Shown here in pieces: positions 45,228 to 53,191 of a stretch of 58,991 nt of DNA. The position numbers were made by a program, and so were the translations under genes. The DNA lies in contig NZ_JAHKRA010000022.1 of assembly GCF_019345525.1 (NCBI RefSeq), positions 1-58,991 on the forward strand, in the 5' to 3' direction. The stretch's first letter is position 1, and each line of letters begins with the position of its first letter. Source of the stretch: Flavobacterium sp. NKUCC04_CG (lineage in GTDB: Bacteria > Bacteroidota > Bacteroidia > Flavobacteriales > Flavobacteriaceae). Below the pieces are notes generated by a model. It did no database searches, was not told where the DNA came from, and saw only the letters and a list, made by a program, of their open reading frames with translations.

Positions 45228-46541
45228 ATGAGAACCAAAACTTTAAAGAAAAATAAGATTAATGTCATCACCTTAGGGTGTTCCAAAAACGTTTACGACA
45301 GTGAAGTGTTGATGGGACAGTTGAGAGCGAGTGGTAAAGAAGTCACACACGAAGCCACTCAAGATGAGGGAAACATTATCGTAATCAACACCTGTGGTTT
45401 TATCAATAACGCCAAGGCGGAATCGGTAAACACCATTTTGGAATACGTTGAAAAGAAAGAAAAAGGACTTGTGGACAAGATTTTTGTTACTGGCTGTCTT
45501 TCTGAACGTTATAAACCGGACTTAGAAGCCGAAATTCCCAATGTGGATCAGTATTTTGGTACCACGGATTTACCGTTGTTACTAAAAGCACTGGGCGCAG
45601 ATTACAAACATGAATTATTGGGAGAGCGTATGACTACGACTCCTAAGAATTATGCCTATTTAAAAATTGCTGAGGGCTGTGATCGTCCTTGTAGTTTTTG
45701 TGCGATTCCGATTATGCGTGGTAAACACGTTTCGCAATCCATTGAAAAATTAGTAAAAGAAGCCGAAGGTTTGGCCAGAGACGGTGTTAAAGAATTAATT
45801 CTTATCGCTCAAGATCTGACTTACTACGGATTGGATTTATACAAAAAGAGAAATCTAGCGGAATTACTCGAAAACTTAATTAAGGTTGAGGGTATTGAAT
45901 GGATTCGTCTTCATTATGCCTTCCCAACTGGGTTTCCAATGGACGTTTTAGATTTGATGAAAAGAGAACCTAAAATTTGTAATTACTTGGATATTCCCTT
46001 GCAACACATTTCAGACAATATCTTGAAATCGATGCGTCGTGGAACGACTCAAGCAAAAACGACTCAATTATTAAAAGACTTTAGAACTGCTGTTCCTGGA
46101 ATGACGATTCGAACTACGTTGATTGTAGGATATCCGGGTGAAACCGAAGAAGATTTCCAAATCCTTAAGGATTGGGTTCAAGAGATGCGTTTTGAGCGTT
46201 TGGGCTGTTTTGCCTATTCCCATGAAGAAAACACTCATGCTTATAACTTAGAAGATGATGTTCCTGCAGATGTAAAACAAAATCGCGCTAATGAAATCAT
46301 GGAAATTCAATCGCAGATTTCTTGGGAATTAAATCAAGAAAAAATCGGAAAAACCTTTAAATGCATCATCGATCGTAAAGAGGGTAACCACTTTGTAGGT
46401 CGTTCGGAGTTTGATAGCCCTGATGTAGATAACGAAGTTTTAATCGATGCAACCAAACACTATGTCAAAGTAGGTGAGTTTGTAAACATATACATAGACG
46501 AAGCTACGGAGTTCGATTTATACGGCACACCTGCGCTGTAG
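45228..46541 (+). CDS. rimO: Ribosomal protein S12 methylthiotransferase RimO
   Basis: A 437-residue radical SAM enzyme that adds a methylthio group to an Asp of S12. The N-terminal cluster ligands Cys18, Cys56 and Cys90 and the radical SAM cluster C151-x3-C155-x2-C158 (CDRPCSFC) are all present. A C-terminal TRAM-like domain ends in YGTPAL. RimO is preferred to MiaB by the VITLGCSKNVYDSEVLMG opening. It has its own promoter and terminator. Confidence 0.96.
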   Translation: MRTKTLKKNKINVITLGCSKNVYDSEVLMGQLRASGKEVTHEATQDEGNIIVINTCGFINNAKAESVNTILEYVEKKEKGLVDKIFVTGCLSERYKPDLEAEIPNVDQYFGTTDLPLLLKALGADYKHELLGERMTTTPKNYAYLKIAEGCDRPCSFCAIPIMRGKHVSQSIEKLVKEAEGLARDGVKELILIAQDLTYYGLDLYKKRNLAELLENLIKVEGIEWIRLHYAFPTGFPMDVLDLMKREPKICNYLDIPLQHISDNILKSMRRGTTQAKTTQLLKDFRTAVPGMTIRTTLIVGYPGETEEDFQILKDWVQEMRFERLGCFAYSHEENTHAYNLEDDVPADVKQNRANEIMEIQSQISWELNQEKIGKTFKCIIDRKEGNHFVGRSEFDSPDVDNEVLIDATKHYVKVGEFVNIYIDEATEFDLYGTPAL

Positions 46542-46570
46542 TCATCAACTAGTAATTCGTACAAAAAACA

Positions 46571-46598
46571 AAAGGCTGTCTCTAGAGACAGCCTTTTT
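46571..46598 (+). terminator. Terminator of rimO
   Basis: AAAGGCTGTCTCTAGAGACAGCCTTT is a perfect palindrome followed by a T run. It shares the AGGCTGTC stem with the terminator at 53849. Confidence 0.9.
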
Positions 46599-46706
46599 AT
46601 ATTTCTCCTTTGTTCTTAGCCCCTAGGCTTTCTAATTTCTAAAAAAGACCGCGACTGTTTTTTTTTGCAAAGGCAAACTAGCGACTTATTAAACATCAAA
46701 GCCCGT

Positions 46707-49700
46707 TTATTCAACCAATAAGTTTTTTGAATCGACCAAACGCTGATTCACATATAAACTGACTTTATACAAGCCGCTTTCAAACGATGTCAAATCGATG
46801 TTAACGGAAGCATCTCCTATGGCTATCGGATAATTCACCTCGTTTCCGACCACAGCATACATAGGTACTATACTGATATATGCCTGTTGAGCTTGTGTAA
46901 TGTGGTAATAAATATGTACCGATTCCGAAGCGGGATTGGGCACTATACGCTCTAAATAATTTGGTTTTAACTTGAGTTCTACCTCATCGTAATCTTTAAA
47001 GCCATCGGCGGCAATCACTTCCAATTGTATTTTTTGGTTTTGTTCCAAACTCAAACTGTAATTTTTACCGCTATAAACCCATTCTCCATCGGTATTATAC
47101 CAATTGTAGGTGGCGGGTTCTCCAATATCGCTTGCCTGCAGATGAACCGTTTCTCCCTGATGTACTTCACGATCCAAGCCTGCATCGGCATAAAACGGAT
47201 TAGGTCGTTTTTTGCGAATGAGATAGCTTTCCCCTCCCAAAAGAAGTTCGTCTTGCATATACTTTTGGGCCACATTAAATAGGTATTCCTCTTCTGCAGG
47301 TGGTGCAGAAGCGAATTCGTGGTTGGCGTGCAATTCTTTGGTCAAAAAATTAAAACTCAGATGGACTGTACCGTATTCTTGGGGAGCTAACTTAAGGTTT
47401 TCCAAACGGGCGTTCGGTTCTACAAGGAGCAACGTGTTTTCTTGTTTATCTCGTTTAACTCCGGGTCCCTGCATTCCTCCACGTACCCAAGCTCCATATA
47501 ATTCCGGGCTTAAGGTCGCTCTAATTTCGGCTTTTTTAAGCAATTCGTTTTCCGTTGTTCCGGGCGCCTTAAATTCTAAAAGATAATTTTCAATGCGGTC
47601 GTTGGGATTCCCTACTAATACATATACTCCATACGGCTTGTTGTCTTCAACCTCAACTATACTAAGGTTTTTCCAAGCAATATTATTGTTGTTGCGCACA
47701 TTGGTTATCAAGTCTGCTTTTTCGACAAAAGTCATCGGGTCGTCTTCAGAAAGCACTCTACCCAACAGGCAAAAATGCCACGGATCGTTATTGTTTGGTG
47801 TAATCGATTTGTAATCATTCGGATCGGGTACACTCCACGGAAATTTTACTACGGCTGTGGCTCCCGGTTCTAAAATCGGTATAGGCGCAGTTCCTATCAC
47901 CCCTCCCATAGGGATGTTGTTTATCTGAAAACTACCATCCCAAGAACGCGGAAATGTTAAAGCTGTTGATGCTTTTGCCCAATGCAAACGCAGGGAATCT
48001 TTGACCGTAGAGGTTTTGTCGCCGATATTCTTAACCCGCACATAAACATAATTCCTGTTTCTGCGGCGGTATTCCGGATTTTGGTGTTCTGATTGCCCGT
48101 CGTCTCTTAGGCGCACCCAGATATCGGGACTTTGGTATAAATCTTCATTCATGGAAAACGAATCGGGTTCCAGACCTGTATCTACTAGGGAATTGCGGAT
48201 ATGAAAATCGGGTTTTAAATATTGTTGCGCTTTTAAAACCGCCTGATACGCATCTACCAATCCATAACCCATTTCGTTGTTCCAGTCGCCGTTGTTTCGA
48301 CCGGCTGTGGGCGTATAATGATAGGTATGGAAATCCGGGCTCACTTTTTTGGCCGTACTCTCTATGATGTCTCGCAGTTGTTGCCCAGTTAATTCGGGAG
48401 CTACGGATAAAACCAAAGCAGCGACTCCGGCGACATGGGGAGCTGCCGCCGAAGTACCCCTAAAATCTAATGAGTAACTATTATTATTTATCGTTGTAGG
48501 AATGAGCACACCCGGAGCAACCACATCTAAAGCATCCCCAAAATTACTTCCCCAGTCGATGTCATTATCACAAGAGTTTGGACTTTTTCTTTCTCCGCAA
48601 GGGCTCATCGCCCCTACAACCAAGATTCGAGTATTACTGTTTGCGGGATACCTTACACTCCCGTTATTATTACCGGTAGCAAAAACCACAACACAGCCCT
48701 TACCATCGCGCCCTAAATTTAAAGCATTGGTTATAGCTTCTTCAAGTGCTACACTTGGTATCCTCTGCGCCCAAGAATTACTCAATACATCCGCACCTCG
48801 AATTCTAGCAACGTTGATACCATCTACCATCTTTAAAATTTCCGTGTACCAATCATCATTTGGCAATGCGTAAGCTATACGTATAGGTATTATCTTCGCA
48901 TCATAAGCAATTCCTGCAATTCCTATTTCATTATGAGTTACTCCAGCAATTATTCCCGCACAACTAGTACCGTGTGAATCATTGGCATTTGATACGCCAT
49001 CAGTAATTCCAAATACATCATAACCCGGCAATATATTCTGAGCCAAATCACGATGACTAATATCAACCCCATCATCTAAGACGGCTACTTTAATGCCTTG
49101 CCCGGTTGATAGACTCCACGCAGGTTGAACATTAATATCGTTTCCTGCAATTCCACCAAACTGTCCAGTATTTTTCAAACCCCATTGCTGATCAAATAAT
49201 GGATCATTCGTCGTTCGTTCTAAAAAAACGATAAAATTGGGCTCGGCATATTCCACAACTGCTGTTTTATTGAGATTAGAAACTAGATTAAAAAATTGTT
49301 GTACTGGCATCACAGGGCATTTCACTAAGTACAAATCCGCTTCCCATGGATTTTTTTCAAAAATTACGCTCAGGTTCCGTTGCTTAAATAAATCAACTAT
49401 TTGCTCCGGCATTTTTGTTTTTACAATAATTTCGTCTCTAGCTATCAGTTCAGAATCTCCTTCGTAAATCAATACAGGGCTAATCTTATTAAAAAGAAAG
49501 GCATTGGTCTCCAAATTAGAAATACTTCCCACAGCTTGACTTTCAGATATTAGAACCGAATCCTCGATCAGATTTTTTATCTTTTTTCCGTTAGAAAATT
49601 CAAAATAATACTTATCCTTGGAAACTTCGAATTCAATAAGCCCTATTTTAGATTCATAACTGACCTTTTCTTGCCCAAAAAAATACAAAGACCAAAACAG

Positions 49701-49730
49701 TATAAGTATCATTGATACATTCTTTTTCAT
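46707..49730 (-). CDS. Secreted S8 (subtilisin-like) peptidase with T9SS sorting domain
   Basis: A 1007-residue exported protease. A signal peptide (1-19) precedes a propeptide-like region to about 165 (EYAEPNFIVFLE). The catalytic domain has Asp219 (VAVLDDGVD), His253 (SHGTSCAG), oxyanion Asn354 (ATGNNNG) and Ser427 (GTSAAAPHVAG). Residues 500-700 read as a CARDB-like beta region. The last 75 or so, opening IVPNPASESVHIYY, form a type A T9SS sorting domain. The ATG overlaps the stop of the upstream Cys-rich lipoprotein (ATGA). It ends the lipoprotein array and is its only intact protease. Confidence 0.93.
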   Translation of the reverse strand: MKKNVSMILILFWSLYFFGQEKVSYESKIGLIEFEVSKDKYYFEFSNGKKIKNLIEDSVLISESQAVGSISNLETNAFLFNKISPVLIYEGDSELIARDEIIVKTKMPEQIVDLFKQRNLSVIFEKNPWEADLYLVKCPVMPVQQFFNLVSNLNKTAVVEYAEPNFIVFLERTTNDPLFDQQWGLKNTGQFGGIAGNDINVQPAWSLSTGQGIKVAVLDDGVDISHRDLAQNILPGYDVFGITDGVSNANDSHGTSCAGIIAGVTHNEIGIAGIAYDAKIIPIRIAYALPNDDWYTEILKMVDGINVARIRGADVLSNSWAQRIPSVALEEAITNALNLGRDGKGCVVVFATGNNNGSVRYPANSNTRILVVGAMSPCGERKSPNSCDNDIDWGSNFGDALDVVAPGVLIPTTINNNSYSLDFRGTSAAAPHVAGVAALVLSVAPELTGQQLRDIIESTAKKVSPDFHTYHYTPTAGRNNGDWNNEMGYGLVDAYQAVLKAQQYLKPDFHIRNSLVDTGLEPDSFSMNEDLYQSPDIWVRLRDDGQSEHQNPEYRRRNRNYVYVRVKNIGDKTSTVKDSLRLHWAKASTALTFPRSWDGSFQINNIPMGGVIGTAPIPILEPGATAVVKFPWSVPDPNDYKSITPNNNDPWHFCLLGRVLSEDDPMTFVEKADLITNVRNNNNIAWKNLSIVEVEDNKPYGVYVLVGNPNDRIENYLLEFKAPGTTENELLKKAEIRATLSPELYGAWVRGGMQGPGVKRDKQENTLLLVEPNARLENLKLAPQEYGTVHLSFNFLTKELHANHEFASAPPAEEEYLFNVAQKYMQDELLLGGESYLIRKKRPNPFYADAGLDREVHQGETVHLQASDIGEPATYNWYNTDGEWVYSGKNYSLSLEQNQKIQLEVIAADGFKDYDEVELKLKPNYLERIVPNPASESVHIYYHITQAQQAYISIVPMYAVVGNEVNYPIAIGDASVNIDLTSFESGLYKVSLYVNQRLVDSKNLLVE

Positions 49731-50155
49731 ATCGCTTCTATATTATCGAGTTTAATAAAAAAATAAGCATAAATAGCGGGGTAAAAAAAGCCTTGATCTT
49801 CGCACAAATTAATATATTGCCCCGAAAACCGTACAGGAATTTCAGTACCCTCGTCTAAAAATGGAAATTTCTTATCGATCAAATCATCATTACAGACAAA
49901 GTATCTCGGTACACTGTCTATCCCAAGTATAATCAAATAGGTATGATCTGGCGCTCTATTCGGATTATCAGGATATTGTACCGTTCTAATTAAGATTCCA
50001 TCAGTGCTTATTTCACCTCTATTCTCACAACCACACCTTCTTTCAACCGGCTGCTGGTTTATTGGATTATCGTCAAAGATTATCGGTATGTTGTCGTTAC
50101 TGCTGCAGGCAACTCCCACCAGGAATAGCCATGCGAATACTATGAGTTTTTTCAT
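49727..50155 (-). CDS. Cys-rich lipoprotein, family A, copy 1
   Basis: A 142-residue lipoprotein with lipobox ending VGVAC (Cys17) and mature start SSNDN. Four further cysteines are conserved in all three family A copies: Cys41 and Cys43 (RRCGCENR) and one each in YFVCNDD and YINLCED. The C-terminal part reads EIPVRFSGQYI. I do not recognise the fold. It overlaps the protease start by four bases (ATGA), so it is probably made together with the protease; partner, chaperone or inhibitor roles are guesses. Its 5' end and signal peptide match the family B gene at 51282. Confidence 0.85.
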   Translation of the reverse strand: MKKLIVFAWLFLVGVACSSNDNIPIIFDDNPINQQPVERRCGCENRGEISTDGILIRTVQYPDNPNRAPDHTYLIILGIDSVPRYFVCNDDLIDKKFPFLDEGTEIPVRFSGQYINLCEDQGFFYPAIYAYFFIKLDNIEAI

Positions 50156-50261
50156 TTTATATGTTTTTAATTTTTTTTACTATGTTTCGTTTTAGGTTAA
50201 ACTTTAAATCGCATCAAAGACAATAGCAGAAAGAACATCAGTATCATTGATACATTCTTTT
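50156..50261 (-). repeat. Duplicated intergenic stretch, copy 1
   Basis: This segment is nearly identical to 51762-51871, with one added T, one A/G change and one added ATC there. It includes the protease stub and the sequence after it. The match continues into the coding ends of the genes on both sides, marking a tandem duplication. Confidence 0.9.
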
Positions 50262-50265
50262 TCAT
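50197..50265 (-). pseudogene. Stub of the S8 protease gene, copy 1 (22 codons)
   Basis: The minus strand starts ATG with the same 26 bases as the intact protease gene (MKKNVSMIL) and the same ATGA overlap with the family A stop. It continues hydrophobic for 22 residues and stops at TAA (50197-50199). No other protease sequence follows. It is best read as the remnant left when the duplicated protease was deleted; a functional micropeptide cannot be excluded. Confidence 0.85.
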
Positions 50266-50690
50266 ATCGCTTCTATATTATCGAGTTTAATGAAATAATA
50301 AACATACATAGTAGGATAAACAAAGTATTCATCATCACACAAATCAATATATTGCCCCGAGAACCGCACCGGAATTTCATCACCAAACTCTAAGGATGGA
50401 AATTTCTTTTCAATCAAATCATCATTACATACAAAGTATGTTACTACCATTGTACCTCCCCTCCGAATTATAATCGAATATGTATGCTCCGGCACCGTAT
50501 TCAAACTATCCAACGCAACTCTTATTATAATAGCTTCACTACTAACTTCACCTCTATTCTCACAACCACACCTTCTTTCAACTGGCTGCTGGTTTATTGG
50601 ATTATCGTCAACGGCTATCTGTATGTTGTCGTTACTGCTGCAGGCAACTCCCACCAGGAATAGTCCTGCCAATACAATTAGTTTTTTCAT
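50262..50690 (-). CDS. Cys-rich lipoprotein, family A, copy 2
   Basis: A 142-residue paralogue of the 49727 gene with the same signal, the NPINQQPVERRCGCENR segment, conserved cysteines and the IPVRFSGQYIDLC tail. It is closer to copy 3 than to copy 1, sharing EHTYSIIIR and SLEFGDEIPV-type stretches. It is followed by a protease stub instead of a full protease. Function is unknown. Confidence 0.85.
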   Translation of the reverse strand: MKKLIVLAGLFLVGVACSSNDNIQIAVDDNPINQQPVERRCGCENRGEVSSEAIIIRVALDSLNTVPEHTYSIIIRRGGTMVVTYFVCNDDLIEKKFPSLEFGDEIPVRFSGQYIDLCDDEYFVYPTMYVYYFIKLDNIEAI

Positions 50691-50708
50691 AATTTTTAAA
50701 ATTAAATT

Positions 50709-51221
50709 TTATCTAAAATGTATATCAAATAACTCCATAAAAACGGTGGGTTTGTTAATTTTTGGAACTTTCACTATATGATAAGCCTGTGAAATAACCG
50801 TTGCAATTCCATAATACAGGCGATCAATATTTACGACAACTTGGTCGTCGTGTTCCGTTACTACTACTATATCTATAGTAGTATTCCCTCCTCCTATATT
50901 ATCAACAACGGCTAGTACGGTTTCGGTTTCAAAATCTATTATTGCATTTTCCAAAACATCTACAAAAGGATTGTAATTCATCTCGTTATCAACATAAAGA
51001 CCTCCATTAGTAAATTCATTTACAAATACTTGCCATGAATGTAAATCATTGATTACTCGATTTTCCCTTCTAATAAGCCTTAAATCATCGGTATCAGTAC
51101 CTATCAAAATGGTCTCCATCTCCAATTCTCGCGGCTCAAAATAATTTTCTATTTTGTTATCATCACTGCTGCATGCCACTCCCACCAGGAATAGCCATAC
51201 CAATACTATGAGTTTTTTCAT
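50709..51221 (-). CDS. PrcB-like lipoprotein, family B, copy 1
   Basis: A 170-residue lipoprotein (signal ending VGVAC, mature start SSDDNK). The C-terminal 100 residues follow the pattern of the PrcB C-terminal domain: a W..F segment (SWQVFVNEF), a VIDFETETVLAVVD strand, a GG turn followed by TIDIVVVTEHD, and the closing YHIVKVPKINKPTVF. PrcB is a lipoprotein subunit needed for the dentilisin protease of Treponema denticola. This copy has the most diverged GG turn of the three. A role in stabilising the S8 protease is inferred. Confidence 0.8.
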   Translation of the reverse strand: MKKLIVLVWLFLVGVACSSDDNKIENYFEPRELEMETILIGTDTDDLRLIRRENRVINDLHSWQVFVNEFTNGGLYVDNEMNYNPFVDVLENAIIDFETETVLAVVDNIGGGNTTIDIVVVTEHDDQVVVNIDRLYYGIATVISQAYHIVKVPKINKPTVFMELFDIHFR

Positions 51222-51281
51222 TTTCTATAATTTTAATTTGTAATTTATTTTCTATAAACATTTTTTTAGTGGTTTTAAATT

Positions 51282-51761
51282 TTACAACTCCTCAAAAACA
51301 ACGGGTTTTCCGAGTTTTGGGATTTTAACGATGTGATACGGACGTGTTAAAACGGCATTTATCCCTCCTTTTAACACTTGATCTATATTAACCACAACGT
51401 TAAGCACGTCTTCTTCTACATGGACAACATCTATACTATACCCTCCATATAATCTTTGCTGATCAAGAACCACGATAACCATTTCTGAATTAAAATCTAC
51501 AACCCACTCATTTAAAATAGTGGCTTCAAAATCAGGAATAAAACGGTTGAAATCTATTTTAAATAGTTCCCAAGAATCCCTATCTTCCCATACAATAAAT
51601 GTTCTTTCAGTACTTATATCATAATGACGACAATCATTTCCTTGTAAAATGGTTTCCATTTCGAGTTGTCGCGGCTCAAAAGGTTTTTCGATTTTGTTAT
51701 CATCACTGCTGCAGGCAACTCCCACCAGGAATAGCCATGCAAATACTATGAGTTTTTTCAT
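51282..51761 (-). CDS. PrcB-like lipoprotein, family B, copy 2
   Basis: A 159-residue lipoprotein with EPRQLEMETI after the signal. Its PrcB-like core reads WVVDFNSEMVIVVLD, YGGYSIDVVHVEED and RPYHIVKIPKLGKPVVFEEL, the clearest match to the family in this window. Its signal peptide (FAWLFLVGVAC) and upstream bases match the family A gene at 49727 rather than the other family B genes. The chain ends right after the conserved VVFEEL. Confidence 0.85.
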   Translation of the reverse strand: MKKLIVFAWLFLVGVACSSDDNKIEKPFEPRQLEMETILQGNDCRHYDISTERTFIVWEDRDSWELFKIDFNRFIPDFEATILNEWVVDFNSEMVIVVLDQQRLYGGYSIDVVHVEEDVLNVVVNIDQVLKGGINAVLTRPYHIVKIPKLGKPVVFEEL

Positions 51762-51871
51762 TTTATATGTTTTTAATTTTTTTTACTATGTTTCGTTTTT
51801 AGGTTAAACTTTAAATCGCATCAAAGACAATAGCGGAAAGAACATCAGTATCATCATTGATACATTCTTTT
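51762..51871 (-). repeat. Duplicated intergenic stretch, copy 2
   Basis: Near-identical partner of 50156-50261, here between the family B gene at 51282 and the family A gene at 51872. Confidence 0.9.
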
Positions 51872-51875
51872 TCAT
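51804..51875 (-). pseudogene. Stub of the S8 protease gene, copy 2 (23 codons)
   Basis: The second truncated protease start has the same opening MKKNVSM and the same hydrophobic tail as the first stub, with one extra codon from a three-base insertion, and stops at TAA (51804-51806). It overlaps the stop of the family A gene by ATGA, as at the intact protease. Confidence 0.85.
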
Positions 51876-52306
51876 ATCGCTTCTATATTATCGAGTTTAA
51901 TAAAATAATATATATGTACAGCAGGACTCGTGACAACCTCATCATCACACAAATCTATAAATTGCCCCGAGAACCGCACCGGAATTTCATCACCAAACTC
52001 TATGGATGGGAATTTCTTTTCAATTGCGTCATCTTTACATACAAAGTATTTTATTATCATTGTGCTTCCAATCCGAATTATAATCGAATAGGTATGTTCT
52101 GGTAGTCTATTCTCAATGTTAGGATAATGAACCGTCCTAATTAAAACTCCTTCTGAAGTTACTACATCTCTATTCTCACAACCACACCTTCTTTCAACCG
52201 GCTGCTGGTTTATTGGATTATCGTCAACGGTTATCGGTATGTTGTCGTTACTACTACAGGCCACTCCCACCAGGAATAGTCCTGCCAATACAATTAGTTT
52301 TTTCAT
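51872..52306 (-). CDS. Cys-rich lipoprotein, family A, copy 3
   Basis: A 144-residue paralogue with signal ending VGVAC, the NQQPVERRCGCENR segment and the VRFSGQFIDLCDDE tail. The conserved cysteines are kept. It follows the long family B gene and precedes protease stub 2. Function is unknown. Confidence 0.85.
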   Translation of the reverse strand: MKKLIVLAGLFLVGVACSSNDNIPITVDDNPINQQPVERRCGCENRDVVTSEGVLIRTVHYPNIENRLPEHTYSIIIRIGSTMIIKYFVCKDDAIEKKFPSIEFGDEIPVRFSGQFIDLCDDEVVTSPAVHIYYFIKLDNIEAI

Positions 52307-52357
52307 TTCGTTTCATTTTATGAGTTTGTCTTTTATTTTCTATAAAAAATTTTAGAT

Positions 52358-53164
52358 TTAGAAGTTCACTAAAGCTCTTTCTCGCAAAAAAATCAATTCA
52401 ACTCCATCTGCTGGCACATCCCAATGGACGATTAAAGTATCTCCCATTACTTTGTATTGATAAAGTTGACTATTTAAAAAGAGGCTATCTCCCTGAATAG
52501 TATAAGTGTAATTGCCGGTCTCATTCATCGGGATTTTATAATGATAATCCGACGACTGATGGTTCACTTCTGTATATACCTGATTGTTTTCAGTAAAAAT
52601 CCATCTGATGTCCCCCACTTCGTAATAATGGTAAGGAGCCAATCCCGGTGAAAACTCTCGCAGGTTCCAAATTTCTTTAAACTTCAAATCTGTCAGATTC
52701 GATTCCACCGATTCAAAAACAATCGGTTTTGAGAGCTTGGGGATTTTAACGATATGAAAAGGTTGGTTTTTCCGCAAAGCTTCATTTCCTCTTATTAAAC
52801 CATCGACCTTTACAATTACATTATGTTCGTGCTCTATAATATGTACCATATCAATACTACTTCCTCCAGGTAGTTTTTCTATATCTGAAACCACCACAAT
52901 TTCAAATTGTGTAAAATCTAGTACAAAGTGTAAAGGATTGGAGATATATGAACGAATATGGCTGTTATCCAGTAAATCACTCCATTCGCTTTGCTCTCGT
53001 ATTACACGAAATTCCCTTTCTCCTGAAGTACCAAAATAATCTCCCTGAGCAATCGTTTCCATCTCCACTTCTCGCGGCTCATAAGGTTTTTCTGTTTTAC
53101 TATCATCACTGTTGCATGCCACTCCCACCAGGAATAGTCCTGCCAATACAATTAATTTTCTCAT
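52358..53164 (-). CDS. PrcB-like lipoprotein, family B, copy 3, with C-terminal extension
   Basis: A 268-residue lipoprotein. Residues 1-150 are a family B protein (EPREVEMETIAQG, then FVLDFTQFEIVVVSD, GGSSIDMVHIIEHE and QPFHIVKIPKLSKPIVF). An extra 110-residue domain follows, with patterns YYEVGDIRWIFTENNQV and GNYTYTIQGDSLFLN, resembling a lipocalin-like barrel. The ATG at 53164 is chosen; a longer frame from 53191 adds nine residues before the signal. It is the first gene of the array in the direction of transcription. Confidence 0.83.
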   Translation of the reverse strand: MRKLIVLAGLFLVGVACNSDDSKTEKPYEPREVEMETIAQGDYFGTSGEREFRVIREQSEWSDLLDNSHIRSYISNPLHFVLDFTQFEIVVVSDIEKLPGGSSIDMVHIIEHEHNVIVKVDGLIRGNEALRKNQPFHIVKIPKLSKPIVFESVESNLTDLKFKEIWNLREFSPGLAPYHYYEVGDIRWIFTENNQVYTEVNHQSSDYHYKIPMNETGNYTYTIQGDSLFLNSQLYQYKVMGDTLIVHWDVPADGVELIFLRERALVNF

Positions 53165-53191
53165 TTTCTGTTGTTTTAAATTCGTTGCCAT

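Noticed and set aside
46707..53191. Toxin-immunity array
   Set aside because: Multiple small lipoproteins before a large exported protein look superficially like immunity genes, but the large protein is a protease with a T9SS tail and family B resembles PrcB, so a protease-partner reading fits better.
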